Below are positions 49,048 through 57,673 of a stretch of 64,000 nt of DNA, one piece after another. Origin of the DNA: Aeromicrobium yanjiei. Its GTDB lineage: Bacteria > Actinomycetota > Actinomycetes > Propionibacteriales > Nocardioidaceae. Position numbers and translations under genes: made by a program. The stretch lies in the NCBI RefSeq assembly GCF_009649075.1, contig NZ_CP045737.1, forward strand, positions 2,542,001-2,606,000, written 5' to 3'. Every line of letters starts with the position of its first letter. The stretch's first letter is position 1. The notes below the pieces were generated by a model that made no database searches, was not told the origin of the DNA, and worked only from the letters and a program-made list of their open reading frames with translations.

Positions 49048-50748
49048 ATGCCTGAGACCTCCCCACCGAGCACCGGTCTGCGCCTGATCGCGCGCAGCCT
49101 GCGCCGCCACCGCAGGCGCCTGTCGCTGGGCTTCTCGCTGATCATGGTCTGGCAGATGTGCGAGACCCTCGTGCCCGTTCTCATCGGCGTGATCGTCGAT
49201 CGCGGGATCGCACGCGAGGACGGATCCGCCTTCCTGCTGGCGCTTCTCGGCTTCGCCGTGCTGTTCGCGGTGCTGTCCAACAGCTACCGCTTCGGCGGCC
49301 GCCTCGTCGTCCGCAGCCTGGAGGACGAGGCCCATCTCCTGCGCACGGAGGTTGCCGGGCATGTCCTGCACCCCAGGGGCGCCCGCACGTCGATGCTGCC
49401 CGGCGAGACGTTGTCGGTCGCGACCTCGGACGCCGAGCTGGTCTCGCAGGTGATGTGGCAGCTGGCGTTCGCGGTGTCCTCGATGGCCAGCGTCCTGGTC
49501 GTCGCGGTGTACGTCCTGCAGGTCGACCTGCAGCTCGGGCTGATGATCCTGATCGGCGTGCCCGCCGTCGTGATCCTCATCCAGGTCGTCACCCCGCTCG
49601 TCGCGCGCCGCACGCACCGTCAGCAGCAGAGCACCGCCCGCACGTCCGGCCTCGCCGGAGACCTCGTCCAGGGGCTGCGCCCGCTCAAGGGCATCGGCGG
49701 GGAGGACGTCGCCCTGCGCCGCTACCGCGCGTCCAGCCAGGCCGCCCGCCACGACACGATCGGCGTCGCGCGTTCCTGGGGCTACCTGCTGGGCATGACC
49801 ACCGGGCTGAGTGGGATCCTCCTCGCCCTCGTGACGCTCGTGGCGGGCACCCTCGCCCTCGACGGCCAGATCACCCTGGGCCAGCTCATCGCCCTGGTCG
49901 GCCTCACCCAGTTCCTGGCCGAGCCGATCTCGGCGCTGGGCGACATCAGCGCCCAGTTCGCGGCCTCCCGTGCGTCCGCAGGCCGGATCGCGGACTTCCT
50001 GGCCACGCCCCGGATCGTCCCCGTCGGCGACCGTGTCCCGCACGGCGACCGCCCACAGCTCAGGGTCGACGCGGTGGTGGACGCGCCCCTGGACGGCCTG
50101 TCCTTCGCGACCCGGGACGGTGAGCTGCTGGCGATCACGATCGACGACCCGACGACCTCGGACGCTCTCGTGCACCTGCTCGCGGGGACGGCCCAGGCCG
50201 CCACCGGCTCCGTCACCCTCGGCGACGTGCCCCTCGCAGAGCTCACGATCGAGTCCCGCCGCGAGAACATGCTGGTCAGCCCGCACCACACCGAGATCTT
50301 CGAGGGCACGCTGCGGTCGGCGATCGATCCCGACGACGACCTGACGCCTGCCGAGCTGGACGAGGTGCTGGCCGCGTCGGCGGTCGACGACGTCGTGGCG
50401 CTCCATCCCGACGGTCTGGACCGCCCCGTACGCGCGGGTGGCTCCAGCCTCTCGGGCGGGCAACGCCAGCGCGTCGCCCTCGCTCGGGCGCTCGCGGCCG
50501 CCCCACCGCTGCTGGTGCTGCAGGACCCGACGAGTGCGGTCGACGGGGTGACCGAGCACGCGATCGCGGCCGGGCTGCGCGACGTACGCGGCCGGCGCGG
50601 GCACACGACGGTCGTGATCACCTCCAGCCCCGCGATGCTGCAGCAGGCCGACCGCGTGCTGTTCGTCCAGGCCGGCCGCGTCGTGGCCGAAGGGCCACAC
50701 GGCCAGCTGATCGGCGACCCGTCCTACCGCGAGGCGGTGCTGCGATGA
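49048..50748 (+). CDS. Heterodimeric ABC exporter, subunit with degenerate ATP-binding motifs
   Basis: A 566-residue half-transporter: six membrane helices, then a nucleotide-binding domain. The Walker A is lost (LAITIDDPTTSDAL near 364), the Q-loop glutamine is replaced (SPHHTEIF), Walker B lacks the catalytic Glu (LLVLQDPTSAVD, near 488), and the H-loop His is Ser (VVITSSPA). The signature LSGGQRQRVALARAL (near 467) is perfect. It therefore donates only the signature half of an active site. The ATG is at 50 codons before the first helix pair. The next gene overlaps by 4 bp and supplies the missing motifs. Confidence 0.88.
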   Translation: MPETSPPSTGLRLIARSLRRHRRRLSLGFSLIMVWQMCETLVPVLIGVIVDRGIAREDGSAFLLALLGFAVLFAVLSNSYRFGGRLVVRSLEDEAHLLRTEVAGHVLHPRGARTSMLPGETLSVATSDAELVSQVMWQLAFAVSSMASVLVVAVYVLQVDLQLGLMILIGVPAVVILIQVVTPLVARRTHRQQQSTARTSGLAGDLVQGLRPLKGIGGEDVALRRYRASSQAARHDTIGVARSWGYLLGMTTGLSGILLALVTLVAGTLALDGQITLGQLIALVGLTQFLAEPISALGDISAQFAASRASAGRIADFLATPRIVPVGDRVPHGDRPQLRVDAVVDAPLDGLSFATRDGELLAITIDDPTTSDALVHLLAGTAQAATGSVTLGDVPLAELTIESRRENMLVSPHHTEIFEGTLRSAIDPDDDLTPAELDEVLAASAVDDVVALHPDGLDRPVRAGGSSLSGGQRQRVALARALAAAPPLLVLQDPTSAVDGVTEHAIAAGLRDVRGRRGHTTVVITSSPAMLQQADRVLFVQAGRVVAEGPHGQLIGDPSYREAVLR

Positions 50749-52499
50749 GCACCCAGGCACCCACCCACGACCTGCTGCCCGTCGCGTCGGCGCGCGACAC
50801 CGCCGTGCTCGCGTGGCGCATGGTCCGCGGTCGTGCCGCCGGACTCGCGCTGACGATCACGTCGTTCCTGGTCGTCGGCCTGGCCGGGATCATCCCGGTC
50901 CTCATGATCGGCCGGGTCGTGGACGCCGTGCGGGACGGCTCCGACGCGTCCGTTATCCACCGGGCCGTCGCCGTGATGGTCGTGTCGGGCATCCTCGGCG
51001 GCGTGTTCGCGACGCTGTCGATGGCGGCACTCGCGCACACCGTGGCACCCGCACTGGCCCAGCTGCGCGAGGACGTCCTCGACCGCGCCCTGCACCTGGA
51101 GACCGCTCGCATCGAGGCGGCGGGCATCGGCGACATCGTCTCGCGCGTCGGGGACGACGTGCGGCACCTGACCCGGGCACTCGACGAGGCGATCCCCCTG
51201 CTCATCAACTCGCTCGCGGCAGTCGTCTTCACCGCGGGTGGCCTCTTCGCGCTGGACTGGCGACTCGGCCTCGCCGGGCTCGGCGCGATCCCCTGCTACG
51301 TCTTCGCGCTCCGCTGGTACCTGCCCCGCTCGGCCCCCTTCTACGCCCGCCAGCGCACCGCGGATGGCGAGCGCGCGGACGCCCTCGTGACCGGCGTGCA
51401 CGGCGCGTCGACCCTGCGCGCGTTCGGCCGTGAGCACGACGCCCTCGAGCGCATCGACCGCCGGTCGCAGGAGGCGGTGGACATCACCGTCGGCGTTTTC
51501 CGCCTCTACACGCGCTTCGGGGCCCGCATGAACAGCTCGGAGTTCGTCGGGCTGGCGCTGGTCCTCTCAGCAGGATTCCTGCTCGTCCGGGACGACGCCG
51601 TGACGGTCGGTGCGGCGACCACCGCGGCCCTGTTCTTCCACCGGTTGTTCAACCCGATCGGCGCACTGCTGTTCGTCTTCGACTCCGTGCAGTCCAGTGG
51701 CGCCGCGCTCGCACGGCTCGCCGGTGTGGCGCTCATCCCCCGCCGCCCGGTGTCGACGCAGGAGCCCGGCCCGGCGCCGGACCTGGTGCTGCAGGGGGTC
51801 CACCACGCGTACGAGGCCGACCGCGAGATCCTCTCGGCGATCGACCTGCGGATAGCCCTCGGCGAGCACGTCGCCGTCGTCGGGTCCACGGGGGCCGGCA
51901 AGACGACCCTCGGAAGCATCGCGGCCGGCACGATCGAGCCGACCGCCGGGACCGTACGCCTGGGGCAGCTCGACCTCGTCGCGGCGGACGAGGCGACCGT
52001 ACGCCGGCACGTGGCGCTCGTGTCGCAAGAGGTGCACGTCTTCGCGGGCTCGCTGCGCGACAACCTGGTTCTCGCGCGTGCGGACGCAGACGACGAGCTG
52101 CTCTGGCAGGCCCTGCGCCGTACGGGATCGGAGCCGTGGGCGCGGGCGCTGCCGGAGCAGCTCGATACGCAGGTGGGTGATCTCGGGGCTCCGCTCAGCC
52201 CGGCCCAGGCGCAGCAGCTGGCGCTGGCCCGGGTCCTGCTGCTCGACCCCCAGGTCGTCGTGCTGGACGAGGCGACTGCCGAGGCCGGGTCGTCGGGGGC
52301 CCGGGAGCTGGAGCAGGCCGCGCTCGCCGCGATCGCGGGCCGGAGCGCGATCGTCGTGGCGCACCGGCTCGCCCAGGCGCAGTCCGCGGACCGGATCGTG
52401 GTGATGGATCGCGGTCGGATCGTGGAGCAGGGCACCCATGAGGAGCTCGTCTCCTCAGGAGGCCGCTACGCCGATCTCTGGACCGCCTGGGCGAGCTGA
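50745..52499 (+). CDS. Heterodimeric ABC exporter, subunit with the competent ATP site
   Basis: A 584-residue half-transporter with six membrane helices. The nucleotide-binding domain has intact Walker A (VGSTGAGKTTL), Q-loop (VSQEVHVFAGSLRDNL), Walker B with catalytic Glu (VVVLDEATAEA) and H-loop (VVAHRLAQ). Its signature is changed to LSPAQAQQL and the D-loop to AEAG. It complements the preceding gene exactly, so the dimer has one working and one dead ATP site. The start overlaps the previous stop as ATGA. The cargo is unknown; drugs, lipids or peptides are possible. Confidence 0.9.
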   Translation: MSTQAPTHDLLPVASARDTAVLAWRMVRGRAAGLALTITSFLVVGLAGIIPVLMIGRVVDAVRDGSDASVIHRAVAVMVVSGILGGVFATLSMAALAHTVAPALAQLREDVLDRALHLETARIEAAGIGDIVSRVGDDVRHLTRALDEAIPLLINSLAAVVFTAGGLFALDWRLGLAGLGAIPCYVFALRWYLPRSAPFYARQRTADGERADALVTGVHGASTLRAFGREHDALERIDRRSQEAVDITVGVFRLYTRFGARMNSSEFVGLALVLSAGFLLVRDDAVTVGAATTAALFFHRLFNPIGALLFVFDSVQSSGAALARLAGVALIPRRPVSTQEPGPAPDLVLQGVHHAYEADREILSAIDLRIALGEHVAVVGSTGAGKTTLGSIAAGTIEPTAGTVRLGQLDLVAADEATVRRHVALVSQEVHVFAGSLRDNLVLARADADDELLWQALRRTGSEPWARALPEQLDTQVGDLGAPLSPAQAQQLALARVLLLDPQVVVLDEATAEAGSSGARELEQAALAAIAGRSAIVVAHRLAQAQSADRIVVMDRGRIVEQGTHEELVSSGGRYADLWTAWAS

Positions 52500-52525
52500 G
52501 GGCCGACCTCGACCGGGCTGGACGC

Positions 52526-53062
52526 TCAGGCGGCGGGCTTGTCGGTCTTCGAGCCGCCCTTGTCCTGGGCGCCGCCCTGCTGGCCGGGCCGGCCGTCCTT
52601 GTCGGGGCCATCCTCGCCGGGGCCACCCTCGCCGGGGCCACCCTCGTGACGGCTGCCGTCACCCGGTCCGCGGTGCTCCCATCCGTCGCTGTCCTGGTCA
52701 GGCGCCTGCTGGCCCTCGCCCATCTGGCCTTGACCATCTCCGGAGCCGGGTCCGCCCGGTCCCTGGCCCATCTGCCCCGGTCCGTCGTATCCGCGGGCGA
52801 TCCCGGGCCCGAAGTCACCCTCGTCGTCGCCGCCGCTGGCGGCCCCGATCGCTGCGCCGGCGCCCAGGCCGAGCAGCACCGCGACGACGCCACCCACGGC
52901 AACCGTGCGGGTCGACCACGAGCGGGTGGTCTTGGGGCTCTCCTGAGTGGTGGTCTCGTGCTCGTTCATCGTGCTGTGTTCCTTCGTGCTGTCTGACTGG
53001 TTGGACATGTTGCTGGGGTCGATCACGGTGTCGTTCTCACGTGTCGAGTCGTTGGGGTTCAT
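52526..53062 (-). CDS. Membrane-anchored low-complexity protein, unrecognised
   Basis: A 178-residue protein in three parts: a polar, Ser/Thr/Asn-rich cytoplasmic head, one membrane segment (TVAVGGVVAVLLGLGAGAAIGAA, about 55-77), and an outer Gly/Asp/Pro/Gln-rich tail with loose repeats (GPGQMGQGPGG; GPGEGGPGEDG). I chose ATG 53062 (MNPNDS), preceded by GAGGAGAG; GTG or ATG at 53080 is an alternative. I recognise no family. It lies next to the Tad pilus genes but is separated by 88 bp. Confidence 0.62.
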   Translation of the reverse strand: MNPNDSTRENDTVIDPSNMSNQSDSTKEHSTMNEHETTTQESPKTTRSWSTRTVAVGGVVAVLLGLGAGAAIGAASGGDDEGDFGPGIARGYDGPGQMGQGPGGPGSGDGQGQMGEGQQAPDQDSDGWEHRGPGDGSRHEGGPGEGGPGEDGPDKDGRPGQQGGAQDKGGSKTDKPAA

Positions 53063-53150
53063 GGATCTCTCCTCATTCATGCCTCCAGAATGAGCGGCCC
53101 ACCTGTCAGGATCCTGTGTCCCCGGACAGCAGCCACTGGGTCATCGGGAG

Positions 53151-53549
53151 TCAGTCCCCCAGCCTCAGCTGAGCCGTCGCCTCGGAGACGATCGTCGTGC
53201 GGGACGTGAATCCCGGCGGCGAGATCGCGAGGTCGATCGAGCGCTCGAGGCGTACGCTCACCTCTTCCTCGTCCGTGCTGACCCGGACGATCCGGATCCC
53301 GTCGCCGGTGACGTAGCTGCCCACGAGACGGCGGGCCTCGGCGTCGTCGAGGGTGACCTCTCCGCGCCGGTAGAAGATGTCGCGGCTCAGGCCGTCCGCT
53401 GCTGCCAGAGCTGCACCGTCGGCCATGTTGTCGAGCTCCTGCCGCTCGAGGAAGGCCGCCGAGGCGTTGATCACGACCGCAGCGAGCAAGCCGATGAACA
53501 CCAGGAAGCCGATCGTCATGACGGTGATCTGGCCCTCCTCGCGTCTCAT
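53151..53549 (-). CDS. TadG-like pilus assembly protein (TadE/G N-terminal type)
   Basis: A 132-residue protein with a short basic start (MRREEGQITV), a single membrane helix (MTIGFLVFIGLLAAVVINASAAFL) and a region LDNMADGAALAAADGL typical of the Flp pilus TadE/G N-terminal domain. It is far shorter than full TadG, which carries a von Willebrand domain, so it is probably a pseudopilin-like minor subunit. It is the last gene of the Tad operon, 3 bp after the previous stop. Confidence 0.72.
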   Translation of the reverse strand: MRREEGQITVMTIGFLVFIGLLAAVVINASAAFLERQELDNMADGAALAAADGLSRDIFYRRGEVTLDDAEARRLVGSYVTGDGIRIVRVSTDEEEVSVRLERSIDLAISPPGFTSRTTIVSEATAQLRLGD

Positions 53550-53552
53550 GCG

Positions 53553-53981
53553 TCAGTGCTCCTTCCGGAAGCTGCCGTACGGCTCGGTGTGCGTGCTGTC
53601 CACCGTCACGCCGCCCAGCTGCGCCCCGAGCGAGCTCGGCGTGAGGGGCAGACGCTGCGTCGCTCGCACGACCACGCGCACGGACGACCCCGGCTGCAGG
53701 CACTCTCCGGGCGACGGCAGACACGTGATGCGTACGCTCGCGCCGTCCAGGCCCTGATCGTCCAACGCCACCCGTGCGGCCAGCCGAGCACGCTGCTCCG
53801 CAGTCGCCGGGTCCGGTGCCTGCAGGAAGGCGCGCGCGGCCGAGCGGCTGGCCGTGGACACCCCGAACGAGGCACGCTGGGTGTCGAAGACCGCGACGAG
53901 GACGTAGACGAAGGGCACCAGCAGGAGCAGCGTCAGCCAGACGAACTCGATCGTGGCCGTGCCCTCCTCGCGCTCCCTCAC
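53553..53981 (-). CDS. TadE-like minor pilin
   Basis: A 142-residue protein with the class III pilin-like start (MREREEGTATIEFVWLTLLLLVPFVYVLVAVF), where E12 in TATIEFV corresponds to the conserved Glu of TadE. The SRSAARAFLQAPD segment after the helix is also typical. It uses a GTG that overlaps the previous stop as GTGA. It likely joins the pilus or its assembly platform. Confidence 0.78.
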   Translation of the reverse strand: MREREEGTATIEFVWLTLLLLVPFVYVLVAVFDTQRASFGVSTASRSAARAFLQAPDPATAEQRARLAARVALDDQGLDGASVRITCLPSPGECLQPGSSVRVVVRATQRLPLTPSSLGAQLGGVTVDSTHTEPYGSFRKEH

Positions 53982-54364
53982 GGCTCGACCTCCCGCACCG
54001 CGTGCCCCCGCACCGTCAGGGAGACCGAAGGCCCGAACAGCCCGAGCGCCGGCACCTGTGCGCGTACCTCCACCTCGGTGCCCGGCGCCCCGCCCACCGT
54101 CGTCAGCGACGCGGCGACGTCGTCGGCGTAGCGGTCGTCGAGCGCGGTGCGGATCATGGTCCGGGTACGTTCGGCGCCATCTGCAGGGGTGGCCCCCAGC
54201 GGCGCGGCAGAGCGCGCACCCTCCGAGGCCGCGGCGGCCAGCGTGTTGCGCACGTGCAGGACGAGGGCGACCTGGGCGATGCCGAGCACGAGCGGCACGA
54301 GGAGCACCATGATCAGGACGAAGTCGACCACGGCGGCGCCGCGGTCAGGATCGTCCCGCTGCAC
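53978..54364 (-). CDS. TadE-like minor pilin
   Basis: A 128-residue protein (MQRDDPDRGAAVVDFVLIMVLLVPLVLGIAQVALVLHVRNTLAAAASEGARSAA). The GAAVVDFVL start and the RNTLAAAASEGAR segment are the TadE consensus, with Asp in place of the usual Glu. The GTG start lies 2 bp after the stop of the short pilin gene. It forms a pair with the following TadE. Confidence 0.8.
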   Translation of the reverse strand: MQRDDPDRGAAVVDFVLIMVLLVPLVLGIAQVALVLHVRNTLAAAASEGARSAAPLGATPADGAERTRTMIRTALDDRYADDVAASLTTVGGAPGTEVEVRAQVPALGLFGPSVSLTVRGHAVREVEP

Positions 54365-54366
54365 GA

Positions 54367-54528
54367 TCAGCCGCCGACGGCCGACAGCGCCTGGTTGAGC
54401 ATGCTGCGCAGCTGAGGTCCTGCAGCGGCGGTCAGGATCGCGACGAGGCCCGCGGACATGACCGTGATCATGACCCAGCCCGGGACATCACCTCGTTCGT
54501 TGTGGCGATGGGTTGGTGGTCGCATCAT
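54367..54528 (-). CDS. Short Flp-like pilin or DUF4244-type protein
   Basis: A 53-residue protein (MMRPPTHRHNERGDVPGWVM, then a hydrophobic helix ITVMSAGLVAILTAAAG and PQLRSMLNQALSAVGG). The charged head, Gly before the helix and small size fit a Flp-type prepilin or the actinobacterial DUF4244 small protein. AAAGGAA upstream is a good ribosome site. It sits between tadC and tadE, where the major pilin is usually encoded. The usual Flp processing motif (G/X-EY) is not evident. Confidence 0.68.
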   Translation of the reverse strand: MMRPPTHRHNERGDVPGWVMITVMSAGLVAILTAAAGPQLRSMLNQALSAVGG

Positions 54529-54542
54529 GTGAGTTCCTTTCA

Positions 54543-55457
54543 TCACGTGCCTGAGGTCAGATGGAGCCCGACATAGCCGGGGAAGAAGGCGAACACCACG
54601 GTCACGGGCAGGATCAGGAAGACGACCGGGATCATCATCGCGACCTCCTTGCGTCCTCCCGCCTCGATGAGCTCGCGACGTCCCGACTCGCGTACGTCCG
54701 CGGCCTGCGCGTGCAGGACGTCGACCAGAGGGGTGCCGCGCTCGACCGCGATGGCGAGGCCCTCGGCGAACCGCGCGATGCTGGTGACGCCGGTGCGCGC
54801 GGCCAGCCGGTCGAACGCCTCGGCCATCGGGGTGCCCGTGCGCACGTCGGAGATCACCCGGGCGAGCTCATCGGTCAGCGCGCCATGGCAGACCTTGAGG
54901 ATGCGCTCGAGCCCGGCGATGGGGCTCTCGCCTGCCGCGACCGCGAGCGCGAGCAGATCGGCGACGACCGGGAACTCGGCCTGCATCTCCCGCTCGCGTG
55001 CGGTGACCTTCGAGGACAGGTGGCTGTCGCACCACAGGACGCCGACCACGAATCCCATCGCGGAGACGACCAGCAGCAACGGCACCGGCGTGCCGCGGCT
55101 CGACCAGAGCACGGCCGAGACCCCGGCGCCGACCGCGAGACCCGCCGCGCCCCACATGACCTGGGTGATGCGGAAGTCGTCGACCGATCGCGGCGACCCG
55201 AGCCGGACCAGGCGCCGCGAGACGCTCGCCGAGCCACCCACCAGATCGCCCACCACGGTGCCGAGGCGCTGCAGGGCCGGCCCGAGCACGGCATCGAGGA
55301 GAGGACCTGCGGGGCCGGGTGCGGCCGGGGACGGGTGGACGTCGCGGACGTACGGCAGGACGCGCTGGTCGAGCGACGGCCGGCGGGTGCGCAGCCAGCC
55401 CGACACGATCAGGACCAGGCCCGCCGACAGGCAGAAGCCGACGAGCGCCCCGCTCAT
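54543..55457 (-). CDS. tadC: TadC, Flp pilus inner-membrane platform protein
   Basis: A 304-residue T2SSF-domain protein with membrane helices at the N-terminus, near 105-150, and at the C-terminus. The helical domain LLALAVAAGESPIAGLERILKVCHGALTDELARVISDVRTGTPMAEAFDRLA is the family signature. The start at 55457 overlaps the tadB stop as ATGA. With TadB it forms the platform moved by the TadA ATPase. Confidence 0.85.
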   Translation of the reverse strand: MSGALVGFCLSAGLVLIVSGWLRTRRPSLDQRVLPYVRDVHPSPAAPGPAGPLLDAVLGPALQRLGTVVGDLVGGSASVSRRLVRLGSPRSVDDFRITQVMWGAAGLAVGAGVSAVLWSSRGTPVPLLLVVSAMGFVVGVLWCDSHLSSKVTAREREMQAEFPVVADLLALAVAAGESPIAGLERILKVCHGALTDELARVISDVRTGTPMAEAFDRLAARTGVTSIARFAEGLAIAVERGTPLVDVLHAQAADVRESGRRELIEAGGRKEVAMMIPVVFLILPVTVVFAFFPGYVGLHLTSGT

Positions 55458-56314
55458 GCGAGGATCCGCCGCTCGGTGGGCAGCCGGCCGATCCACATCA
55501 TCAGGCGGTAGGCGACCACGCACAGCACTGCCCCGGTGGTCAGCACGACCAGCCCCGCGCCCGACGCGAAGCGGCCCACGACGTCGCCCTGCAGGCACAT
55601 CAGGAGCAGCACGAGCCATGGCGCTGCGACCGCGAGCCGGGCACCGTTGACGGTCCAGGACTGGCGCGACTCGAGCTCGCCACGCGTCCGCAGGTCCTCG
55701 CGCAGGAAGCCCGACAGGGATCGCAGCATCCGTCCCAGGTCTCCGCCACCGACGTCGCGCGCGATGCGCAGCGCCTCGATGACTCGGTCGCCGACCGGGT
55801 CCGCGAGGCGGTCCTTGAGGCGGTCGAGCGAGTCGTTGAAGCGCCCCGTGCCGTGGTAGTCGCGACCGAACTGGACGAACGCGTCACGCATCGCCTCGGG
55901 CCCCCGCTCCCCGAGCTGGATCAGCGCCTCCGGCAGCGAGAGACCGGCCCGTACGGCCGAGGCCAGGTTGTCGACCGCATCGGGCCACAGGGCGGCGTGG
56001 TCGCGGAGCCGGCGGATCGCCCGGCCCCGAAGGACGCCGACCGGGAGTGCGCCAGCCATCGCACCGAACACGACCCCGATCGCCACGACGCCCGAGACCC
56101 CGGTCATGACCACCGCTCCGACGACGAACGCGACCACGCACGTGGCGACGAGCTGTCCCGGAGACACCCCGACGACACCCGCTGCGGCCAGGAGGTCCGC
56201 GACCGGGTGACGACGCGCGGACGTACGGCGGGTCGGCTGCCAGTCCGGCTCGGCGAAGGTCCACAGGACGAGCAGGATCCCCGCCCCGGCCACCAGCCCG
56301 ATCAGGGCGCCCAC
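55454..56314 (-). CDS. tadB: TadB, Flp pilus inner-membrane platform protein
   Basis: A 286-residue T2SSF-domain protein. WPDAVDNLASAVRAGLSLPEALIQLGERGPEAMRDAF and RIARDVGGGDLGRMLRSLSGFLREDLRTRGEL match the TadB core. It has N-terminal and C-terminal membrane helix pairs. Its GTG start lies inside the end of tadA (13-bp overlap), so translation is tightly coupled. Confidence 0.87.
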   Translation of the reverse strand: MGALIGLVAGAGILLVLWTFAEPDWQPTRRTSARRHPVADLLAAAGVVGVSPGQLVATCVVAFVVGAVVMTGVSGVVAIGVVFGAMAGALPVGVLRGRAIRRLRDHAALWPDAVDNLASAVRAGLSLPEALIQLGERGPEAMRDAFVQFGRDYHGTGRFNDSLDRLKDRLADPVGDRVIEALRIARDVGGGDLGRMLRSLSGFLREDLRTRGELESRQSWTVNGARLAVAAPWLVLLLMCLQGDVVGRFASGAGLVVLTTGAVLCVVAYRLMMWIGRLPTERRILA

Positions 56315-57540
56315 CGGGTCACCCCCAGCACCGCGTCGAGATCGATGCCCGCCTGCTCGAACGCCTCGCGCCGAAGCGGCGCTCCGTGCCCTCGGACCAG
56401 CCGACCGTCCTGCCGCGCGAACACGGGGTCCGACTCGATGAGATCGTTCTCGACCCGGCCCGTGACGGCCACGATCTCACGGACCGCCCGGGACCCGTCC
56501 GGGTCGAGTCCGGTGTGGACCACGATGTCGACCGCCGCGGCCACGGTCGGGACCACGAACCGCGAGCCGATGTTGTCCCCGGCGAGCAGCGGCAGGGTGC
56601 ACAGCTTGACCAGCGCCTGCCGGGCGGAGTTGGCGTGGATGCTCGCCATGCCGGGCAGGCCCGCATTCAGCGCCAGCAGCAGGTCGAGGCACTCGGCCGC
56701 GCGCACCTCGCCGATGACGATCCGCGAGGGCCGCATGCGCAGCGCCTCCTTGACCAGCATGCGCAGGTCGATCGCGCCCGTCCCCTCGAGGCCGGCCTGG
56801 CGGGTCTGCATCGCGACCCAGTCGGGGTGCCCGCACTGCAGCTCGAACACCTCCTCCACCGAGACCAGCCTCTGGGAGCCGGGGATCGACGCCGCCAGGC
56901 AGTTCAGGAGGGTGGTCTTGCCGGCCTGCGTCCCGCCGGAGACCACGATGTTGAGACCGGCCCGGACGCTGGCGTCGAGGAACGCAGCACTCGGCGGGTC
57001 CAGCGTCCCGAGGGCGACCAGGTCGTCGAGCGAGTGCGCCTTCGCGACGAACTTGCGGATGTTGACCGCCGCGAAGCCCCGAGCAATCCCGTCCAGCACG
57101 ACGTGGAGGCGGTGACCGCCCGGCAGCATCGCGTCCACGAACGGCTGGGAGATGTCGAGGCGCCGGCCGGACGTCGACAGCATCCGCTCGACCAGCTCGC
57201 GCACCAGCTCGGCGGACAGGATCAAGGAGGTCAGCTCGTGCCGCCCCGCTCGCGCGATGAACACCCTCGACGGCTCGTTGATCCAGACCTCCTCGACGGT
57301 GTCGTCGTCGAGGTACGCCTGCAGGGGCCCGAAGCCGCTCACGTCGGCCACGATCTGGCCGATCACCACCTCCGGCTCGTCGAGCGTGCGCACCGCTCCG
57401 GTCAGGCTGCGGGCCTCGTGCTCGGCGATCGCATCGATCGCGGCCAGCCGCACCGAGGCGGTGTCGGTACGGGGGTCGATGCGACGCTGACGCACGAGGT
57501 CGCGGACTCGGTCCGCCAGTGCCGACGTCGACGATTCCAT
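56302..57540 (-). CDS. tadA: TadA, Flp pilus assembly ATPase (full-length copy)
   Basis: A 412-residue secretion ATPase of the CpaF/TadA type that powers pilus assembly. Walker A is GGTQAGKTT (202-210), the Asp box lies near 227-233 (VSVEEVFEL), Walker B is RIVIGEVR (273-280) and the His box is GLPGMASIHANSARQAL (294-310). The N-terminal domain (VRDLVRQRRIDPRT) is as expected. Start ATG 57540 follows GGGAAGGG. It heads the pilus operon. A second, truncated copy lies at 58581-59309. No TadZ/CpaE, CpaB or prepilin peptidase gene is in the window. Confidence 0.93.
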   Translation of the reverse strand: MESSTSALADRVRDLVRQRRIDPRTDTASVRLAAIDAIAEHEARSLTGAVRTLDEPEVVIGQIVADVSGFGPLQAYLDDDTVEEVWINEPSRVFIARAGRHELTSLILSAELVRELVERMLSTSGRRLDISQPFVDAMLPGGHRLHVVLDGIARGFAAVNIRKFVAKAHSLDDLVALGTLDPPSAAFLDASVRAGLNIVVSGGTQAGKTTLLNCLAASIPGSQRLVSVEEVFELQCGHPDWVAMQTRQAGLEGTGAIDLRMLVKEALRMRPSRIVIGEVRAAECLDLLLALNAGLPGMASIHANSARQALVKLCTLPLLAGDNIGSRFVVPTVAAAVDIVVHTGLDPDGSRAVREIVAVTGRVENDLIESDPVFARQDGRLVRGHGAPLRREAFEQAGIDLDAVLGVTRWAP

Positions 57541-57673
57541 CGTGAAGCCCTTCCCCCGAAGAGTGCGTGTCACAAATAGTGCACAAGGCCGGGGAATATT
57601 GGAAGGCTCGGACCAACGTCCCTGTGGACCGCGGTAGACCGCGTCGGGCGCCGAGGTGACGACCGACGGGTGG

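Noticed and set aside
54543..55619. Longer tadC starting at 55619
   Set aside because: The extra 54 codons are the tadB 3' end in another frame. ATG 55457 with the ATGA overlap gives the normal TadC N-terminus.
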